A stretch of DNA of 10,107 nt from SIG350 sp964520895 (GTDB lineage Bacteria; Bacillota; Clostridia; TANB77; SIG350): the NCBI GenBank assembly GCA_964520895.1, contig CAZFOR010000043.1, positions 1 through 10,107 on the forward strand, read 5' to 3'. The notes below the pieces were generated by a model. It was given only the letters and a program-made list of their open reading frames with translations. It did no database searches and was not told where the DNA came from. Positions 6,444 to 10,107 of the stretch are shown here, piece after piece (the stretch's first letter is position 1; each line of letters opens with the position of its first letter). Made by a program: the position numbers and the translations under genes.

Positions 6444-7334
6444 CTATATTTTGTTTTCTCTTCCCCAGTAAAACATATAATGATTAAATATCCCTGAATA
6501 TTTACCAAAATCTTTTTGTACAATATTCTCTATTTCTTTTTTTGATATCTTGTTGTTATTTGAATATACTTCCATTACTTTTTGTATCCATGTATCTATT
6601 GGAAATACATCTTTTTTCCTCATAGAAAAAAGCAAAACACAATTGGCTACCTTTGGTCCCACACCATTTAATTTAATTAATTCATTTCTTGCTATATTAC
6701 TATCTAACTTTGATATTACATATAAGTCAAATTCATTACTTACAAGTCTTTGAACTGTATCATATACATATTCATCCCTATAACCTATTTTAATTTTCTC
6801 TCTATAATCTTGTTTTGCTACATTTTTAAGTTGATTTAGTGTTGGAAATGTATAATATTCTTTTCCTTCAAATACTAATTTATTTCCATATAACATACTT
6901 AGCTTTTCTATACTACCTTCAATTCTAGGTATATTATTACTTGTTGAAAATATATATGATATTAATATCTCAAATATCGATTGATTAAGTATTCTTGTAC
7001 CTTTTGAATATGTAATTATCTCATCTAATAATCTATTTTTCTTTTTATTTTGAACAGTTTCAATAATCTCTTTATAGTTTGTTTGTAAATCAAAATAGTC
7101 ATATATTTTTTTATCTAAATCATTATTATCTAATCCATAAAAATATATATAATTTTTCTTTTGCCATATTTTAATAACATTATTATCTATGACACCAATA
7201 AAATTACCATCAACATCTTTTTTCCACCTAAAACATTGACCATATAATATTTTATCTAAATCAAAATATTCATCAACTTTAATACTATATATATTACTTG
7301 TTTGTTCTTTTTCTAATAGCTCCATACTATTCAT
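6444..7334 (-). CDS. ogg: OGG1-type 8-oxoguanine DNA glycosylase/AP lyase
   Basis: This 296-aa protein belongs to the HhH-GPD DNA repair superfamily and looks like the OGG1 branch, which excises 8-oxoguanine opposite C and nicks the abasic site. The N-terminal domain carries GQCFRW (32-37), a hallmark of OGG1-type enzymes. The core segment NQSIFEILISYIFSTSNNIPRI (117-138) matches the usual Q-D-P-x-E-x-L-x-S-x-I-x-SQNNNI block, with the SQNN part reading STSNN. The helix-hairpin-helix at about 219-232, LIKLNGVGPKVANC, supplies the catalytic lysine (Lys228), and FPIDTWI (244-250) supplies the GPD aspartate (Asp247). There is no iron-sulfur Cys motif. The ATG lies 1 nt after the stop of the deacetylase gene, with AAGGA inside that gene's end, so translation is probably coupled. 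Function is strongly supported; lesion preference is inferred. Confidence 0.9.
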   Translation of the reverse strand: MNSMELLEKEQTSNIYSIKVDEYFDLDKILYGQCFRWKKDVDGNFIGVIDNNVIKIWQKKNYIYFYGLDNNDLDKKIYDYFDLQTNYKEIIETVQNKKKNRLLDEIITYSKGTRILNQSIFEILISYIFSTSNNIPRIEGSIEKLSMLYGNKLVFEGKEYYTFPTLNQLKNVAKQDYREKIKIGYRDEYVYDTVQRLVSNEFDLYVISKLDSNIARNELIKLNGVGPKVANCVLLFSMRKKDVFPIDTWIQKVMEVYSNNNKISKKEIENIVQKDFGKYSGIFNHYMFYWGRENKI

Positions 7335-7335
7335 A

Positions 7336-8469
7336 CTAATATATCCTTACTGCCCCATTTACTTTAACATTAGGGTCTAAATTTTTAAGCTCATAACCAT
7401 TTTCCCATAATAATTTTATAACACCTTTAATAGATTTAGCTGTCTGGGTTTTATTATCCATATCATGTAATATTATTATTACATCATTTTTATTTTGTAT
7501 TTGGCTTTTTATTTTTCCAATTATTTGATTAGCTGTTATTCCTTTTGCTACACTGTCACCAGGATCAACATTCCAGTAATATGAAGTAAATCCATTTTGT
7601 TTCAAAAATGATTTATATGAATCTGATAATGTGTTACCATATGGTGCTCTAAATACAGTACTAGTATATCCTGTAGTTTCATATATCTTGTTATTATTTG
7701 ATAGTACTTCATTTTTAAATGTATCTAATGATTTATACATACCAGATTTATGTGAATATGTATGATTTCCAACAGTATGTCCTTCATTAACTTCTCTTTT
7801 TAACACCTCTTCTTTTCCAGCTATATTAACACCATTTATGAAAAAAGTTGCTTTAACATCATATTCTTTTAATGTATCTAATATTTGTGGTGTAACTTTT
7901 TTTGATGGTCCATCATCAAAAGTTAAATATGCAACCTTTTTAGGATTAACTGGTGATATAATCCCATCAATATTTTTTATATTTAATCTATATATATTGT
8001 TATATACTAAATCTTCTTCTGTTACTTCTAAATTACTATTTTTTAACCAAACAAATTTATATTTATCATTCCAACTAACTTGATAATTTTCATCAATTTG
8101 ACTTACAAATTTAATAGGAATATATATATTATTATTTATTACTTCGTATTCCAAATCTTGAAGTAATGTATTACCAATAACTTTATTTCCTAATACTGCT
8201 ATATATTTATTATTACTAACATAATATTTTAAATTAATAAATTTAGCTTCTTTTTTATACATATTAATATCATAATTTAATAATAAATCTAATCTAATAT
8301 AATTACAATTATCTTGTGTATACATGTTTTTATACGTATCTATAAATTGTTCATTTATAAATAATTTATTTTCAGAATATGCAAAATTAATATCAGTAGT
8401 ACATATTAATATTAGTAATAATGTTATATATATTATTCTTTTTATTGGCATTGTCTTTAGTATCTCCAT
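7336..8469 (-). CDS. Secreted polysaccharide deacetylase (NodB/CE4) with N-terminal stalk domain
   Basis: This 377-aa enzyme probably removes N-acetyl groups from peptidoglycan or another envelope glycan outside the membrane. A signal or anchor helix (about 10-24, RIIYITLLLILICTT) precedes a strand-rich region (35-145) resembling the copper amine oxidase N-terminal-like repeat domain common in secreted Clostridia proteins. The NodB domain runs from about 178 to the end, with motif 1 TFDDGPS (Asp185, Asp186), motif 2 GHTVGNHTYSH (zinc ligands His236 and His240), motif 3 RAPYGN (Arg274), motif 4 YYWNVDPGD (298-305) and motif 5 IIILHDM (His335). All key residues are present, so it should be active. 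The ATG follows AGAGGAA at good spacing. It leads a two-gene unit with the DNA glycosylase. The substrate (GlcNAc in peptidoglycan, MurNAc or other) cannot be told from sequence alone. Confidence 0.93.
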   Translation of the reverse strand: MEILKTMPIKRIIYITLLLILICTTDINFAYSENKLFINEQFIDTYKNMYTQDNCNYIRLDLLLNYDINMYKKEAKFINLKYYVSNNKYIAVLGNKVIGNTLLQDLEYEVINNNIYIPIKFVSQIDENYQVSWNDKYKFVWLKNSNLEVTEEDLVYNNIYRLNIKNIDGIISPVNPKKVAYLTFDDGPSKKVTPQILDTLKEYDVKATFFINGVNIAGKEEVLKREVNEGHTVGNHTYSHKSGMYKSLDTFKNEVLSNNNKIYETTGYTSTVFRAPYGNTLSDSYKSFLKQNGFTSYYWNVDPGDSVAKGITANQIIGKIKSQIQNKNDVIIILHDMDNKTQTAKSIKGVIKLLWENGYELKNLDPNVKVNGAVRIY

Positions 8470-8502
8470 ATTATTCCTCTTTCATCTTCAATTTATATTC
8501 TT

Positions 8503-8531
8503 ATTATACTATTAGATATTTATTAATTCAA
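8503..8531 (-). promoter_or_regulatory. Sigma-A promoter of the deacetylase-glycosylase unit
   Basis: TTGAAT (8531-8526) and consensus TATAAT (8508-8503) are 17 nt apart on the minus strand, immediately past the terminator of the ribosomal operon. The predicted leader is about 27 nt and holds only the ribosome binding site. Confidence 0.8.
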
Positions 8532-8536
8532 GACAT

Positions 8537-8567
8537 AAAAAAAATAAGACAAATTTTGTCTTATTTT
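8537..8567 (-). terminator. Intrinsic terminator of infC-rpmI-rplT
   Basis: An 11-bp perfect stem (8541-8551 with 8557-8567) with a 5-nt loop runs on the minus strand into a tail of eight Ts, counting the stem's end. It begins 12 nt after the rplT stop. Confidence 0.9.
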
Positions 8568-8579
8568 GTATACATTATA

Positions 8580-8930
8580 TTAAGCTTTTTTTGCAATTTC
8601 AGCTATTTGTGTAAATGCATTTGCATCAGTAATAGCTAAATCAGCTAACATTTTTCTGTTTATAGTTATACCAGCTTTTTTTAATCCATTTATTAATCTG
8701 CTGTATGTAGTTCCATTTTGTCTTGCTCCTGCATTTATTCTAGCTATCCATAATTTTCTAAAATCTCTTTTACGTAATTTTCTTCCAACATAAGCATATT
8801 TTAAAGATTTCATTACAGCTTGGTTTGCCATTCTGAATCTAATACTTTTAGCACCATAATATCCTTTTGCCATTTTCAAAATTTTATTATGTCTTGCTTT
8901 TGTTGTCATTCCTGTTTTTACTCTTGCCAT
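8580..8930 (-). CDS. rplT: 50S ribosomal protein L20
   Basis: L20 is an early-assembly protein of the large subunit that binds 23S rRNA. The 116-aa product has the typical N-terminus MARVKTGMTTKARHNKIL, the AKGYYGAKS and FRMANQAVMKSL blocks, and the conserved RKLRKRDFRKLWIARINA helix (52-69), then a C-terminal globular domain from about 75. Length is normal. The ATG follows AAAGGGTG. It is the last gene of the operon, 33 nt after rpmI. In Bacillus subtilis L20 represses this same operon by binding its leader, so the switch-like leader upstream of infC is its likely target here, by inference. Confidence 0.98.
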   Translation of the reverse strand: MARVKTGMTTKARHNKILKMAKGYYGAKSIRFRMANQAVMKSLKYAYVGRKLRKRDFRKLWIARINAGARQNGTTYSRLINGLKKAGITINRKMLADLAITDANAFTQIAEIAKKA

Positions 8931-8963
8931 TTATATTTCACCCTTTCTTAATTTTTATATTGT

Positions 8964-9161
8964 TTACCCATATGGTAACATTTTTTTAATTTGTGCTACA
9001 TTTGTTTTGTCAGCATAAGCTTGTTTACGCAAACTTACTTTTCTTTTGTGTGGTTTACAATTTAGCAAATGTCTTCTATTTGCTTTATTTCTTTTGATTT
9101 TCCCTGTGCCAGTGAATCCAAATCTTTTGGCTGCACCAGTATGTGTTTTAATCTTTGGCAT
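8964..9161 (-). CDS. rpmI: 50S ribosomal protein L35
   Basis: This 65-aa basic protein has the L35 signature MPKIKTHTGAAKRFGFTGTGKIKR at its start (written here as two adjoining parts, MPKIKTHTGAAKRF and GFTGTGKIKR) and the RRHLLNCKPHKRKVSLRK block, a normal length and the usual PYG-type end. L35 is a small, strongly basic large-subunit protein. The ATG has an AAAGGGGG site. It lies 27 nt after infC and 33 nt before rplT in the classical order. Confidence 0.97.
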   Translation of the reverse strand: MPKIKTHTGAAKRFGFTGTGKIKRNKANRRHLLNCKPHKRKVSLRKQAYADKTNVAQIKKMLPYG

Positions 9162-9188
9162 TATATTTCCCCCTTTGCATATTATATT

Positions 9189-9701
9189 TTATTGTTTAGG
9201 TGCTAATATGATAAACATATTTTTACCTTCTAAAACTGGTTTCTTTTCCAATGTTGCAACTTCTTCTAATAGCTCTATAAATTTGTTTAATACTTTTTCT
9301 CCCATGATTGAATTGTTTACTTCTCTTCCTCTAAATCTAACAGTAATTTTTACTTTATCACCATTATCTAAGAACTTCTTAATGTTTTTAGCCTTAAATT
9401 CAAAATCATGTGTGTCAATATTTGGAGTAACCCTTATTTCTTTAATCTCTGTTACCTTTTGATTTTTCTTAGACTCTTTTTCTTTTTTAATTTGTTCAAA
9501 TCTGTATTTACCATAATCCATAATCTTACAAACTGGTGGATTAGCATTAGGTGAAACCATAACTAAATCTAGCCCTTTGCCATCAGCAATTGACATAGCT
9601 TCTTCTGTTTTCATATTACCTAAACTTTCTGAATTATCACCAATTAGTTGAACTTCTTTTTGTCTAATTTGTTCATTTACAAGCAACTCTTTTATATCCA
9701 T
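9189..9701 (-). CDS. infC: Translation initiation factor IF-3
   Basis: IF-3 binds the 30S subunit, keeps it apart from 50S, and checks start codon and initiator tRNA. Two domains are visible: an N-domain with LLVNEQIRQKEVQLIG (8-22), VSPNANPPVCKIMDYGKYRF (50-69), then a basic linker (72-90), and a C-domain with EIRVTPNIDTHDFEFKAKN (89-107) and VRFRGREV (122-129); numbering counts from the first of two tandem ATGs. Length (170-171 aa) is normal. AGGAAGG directly abuts the first ATG (9704-9702), so I prefer the second (9701-9699). An ATA codon two further on sits about 9 nt from the site; since infC in some bacteria uses unusual start codons such as AUU, it cannot be fully excluded. First gene of infC-rpmI-rplT, behind an attenuator. 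Confidence 0.97.
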   Translation of the reverse strand: MDIKELLVNEQIRQKEVQLIGDNSESLGNMKTEEAMSIADGKGLDLVMVSPNANPPVCKIMDYGKYRFEQIKKEKESKKNQKVTEIKEIRVTPNIDTHDFEFKAKNIKKFLDNGDKVKITVRFRGREVNNSIMGEKVLNKFIELLEEVATLEKKPVLEGKNMFIILAPKQ

Positions 9702-9715
9702 CATCCTTCCTATAT

Positions 9716-9747
9716 AAAAAAAATAAATCTACTCATATAAGTAGATT
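9716..9747 (-). terminator. Leader terminator (attenuator) upstream of infC
   Basis: A perfect 8-bp stem (9726-9733 with 9740-9747), 6-nt loop, is followed on the minus strand by a T-rich tail of eight straight Ts after an AT step. It ends only a few bases before the AGGAAGG ribosome binding site of infC and lies downstream of the promoter, so it must be read through for infC to be made. This is a classical attenuator position. Confidence 0.85.
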
Positions 9748-9792
9748 ATCCACATTAAAAATATCTTAATTTGTATTTAGATAAATTATATT

Positions 9793-9840
9793 ACCTTAAT
9801 CATTCATGTTAAGGTGAGAAGTGGACTTCTACTTAAGCGC
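9793..9840 (-). promoter_or_regulatory. infC leader with competing RNA pairings (L20/IF3-type leader)
   Basis: Near the 5' end of the transcript the RNA can form: a hairpin 9826-9830 with 9817-9821 (5 bp, 4-nt loop), extended by 9832-9836 with 9809-9813; an alternative 7-bp hairpin 9809-9815 with 9793-9799; and, instead, an 8-bp pairing of 9828-9835 with 9738-9745, the first arm of the attenuator. The last pairing would block the terminator and so acts as an antiterminator candidate. L20 leaders with attenuation are known for this operon in Bacillus; the exact architecture here is read by eye. Confidence 0.6.
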
Positions 9841-9846
9841 ACATAT

Positions 9847-9875
9847 ATATTACCATAATACACTTCTCTTGTCAA
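9847..9875 (-). promoter_or_regulatory. Strong promoter of infC-rpmI-rplT
   Basis: Consensus TTGACA (9875-9870) and TAATAT (9852-9847) are 17 nt apart on the minus strand, with TG one base before the -10. Transcription would begin near 9840, giving a leader of about 135 nt. Confidence 0.85.
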
Positions 9876-10046
9876 CATTTTTGACTAAATTTTCTTTAAT
9901 TAATTGCATAAAATTTAAATATCAAAATCGTACTTATGCTATCTAATTACCCATCATCATAATTTATTAATTTTTACCTTTTAAAAGTATTATCTTATAA
10001 GTACAGCAAAAACCATTTAAAATAAGGTCTTACTCCGTTTTCAAGC
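9876..10046. other. Intergenic stretch with no assignable gene
   Basis: This AT-rich gap between the infC promoter and the possible gene end at the right edge holds no convincing reading frame. An 8-bp inverted repeat (9930-9937 with 9997-10004) spaced by 59 nt is visible, but there is no clear U-tract terminator for a gene entering from the right. Confidence 0.5.
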
Positions 10047-10107
10047 CTATGCCTCTTTTAGTTCATTATATATGGTGCTACATCTGTTCCTGACCCCTCT
10101 TTGATGG
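10047..10107 (-). other. Right-edge segment of unclear nature, possible 3' end of a gene or mobile repeat
   Basis: The last 61 bases are richer in GC than the gap next to them. On the minus strand two short open frames reach stops: one reads HQRGVRNRCSTIYNELKEA and stops at 10049-10047, the other reads IKEGSGTDVAPYIMN and stops at 10060-10058. Either could be a protein C-terminus, and neither can be chosen from so few residues. A GGGGTCAGGAACA string also recalls terminal repeats near some transposases, which is only an impression. Confidence 0.25.

Noticed and set aside
6550..6753. Plus-strand frame within the DNA glycosylase gene
   Set aside because: It is the antisense of the helix-hairpin-helix region, whose catalytic residues are all intact on the minus strand.
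7838..8639. Three plus-strand frames across the deacetylase gene and its promoter
   Set aside because: They lie opposite a complete NodB enzyme gene and a promoter/terminator pair, with no initiation signals of their own.
9046..9462. 138-aa plus-strand frame opposite rpmI and infC
   Set aside because: It is long only because the opposite strand is coding; both opposing genes are unmistakable.
9930..10004. Inverted repeat as a terminator or insertion element end
   Set aside because: Only 8 bp with a 59-nt spacer in very AT-rich DNA and no U-tract or gene between the arms; expected by chance.

Overview
The window comes from a very AT-rich, low-GC Gram-positive bacterium, most likely a Clostridia-type member of the Bacillota. 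Evidence: strong Shine-Dalgarno sequences, sigma-A-type promoters with 17-nt spacers, U-rich intrinsic terminators, an infC-rpmI-rplT operon with a leader attenuator, an rpsO-pnp pair, a P-loop/Asp23-domain protein, and a pilin-like protein with a Clostridia-style GISLVALI N-terminus. Stops include TGA and Trp is TGG, so the code is standard. Every supportable gene lies on the minus strand, so transcription runs from high to low coordinates.

Reading in the direction of transcription: (1) The right edge (10047-10107) may hold the 3' end of an unidentified minus-strand gene. (2) A promoter at 9847-9875 drives infC-rpmI-rplT through a ~135-nt leader ending in an intrinsic terminator just before the infC ribosome binding site; an 8-nt segment at the leader's 5' end can pair with the terminator arm. 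The operon ends at a terminator at 8537-8567. (3) A second promoter drives a secreted polysaccharide deacetylase and, 1 nt later, an OGG1-type DNA glycosylase; this unit ends at 6397-6429. (4) A self-contained cassette with its own promoter and terminator (4795-6372) holds an unrecognised 337-aa zinc-finger-like protein and a small multi-pass membrane protein broken by a one-base frameshift. It uses CGG arginine codons not noticed in its neighbours and looks inserted.

(5) The next promoter and a structured leader drive rpsO, pnp and a P-loop/Asp23-domain fusion; between rpsO and pnp lie a weak terminator-like hairpin and a long imperfect helix. (6) A DUF84/YjjX-type non-canonical nucleoside triphosphatase is a monocistronic unit with a good promoter and terminator. 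(7) The left edge holds a pilin-like gene cut off by the window boundary.

Together these are translation (IF3, L35, L20, S15), RNA turnover (PNPase), nucleotide-pool and DNA sanitation (DUF84, OGG) and cell-envelope genes (deacetylase, Asp23 domain, pilin-like). The least ordinary parts are the infC leader switch, the P-loop/Asp23 fusion, the 4795-6372 cassette and the Glu5-less pilin. No CRISPR array, tRNA, rRNA or complete insertion sequence was seen.
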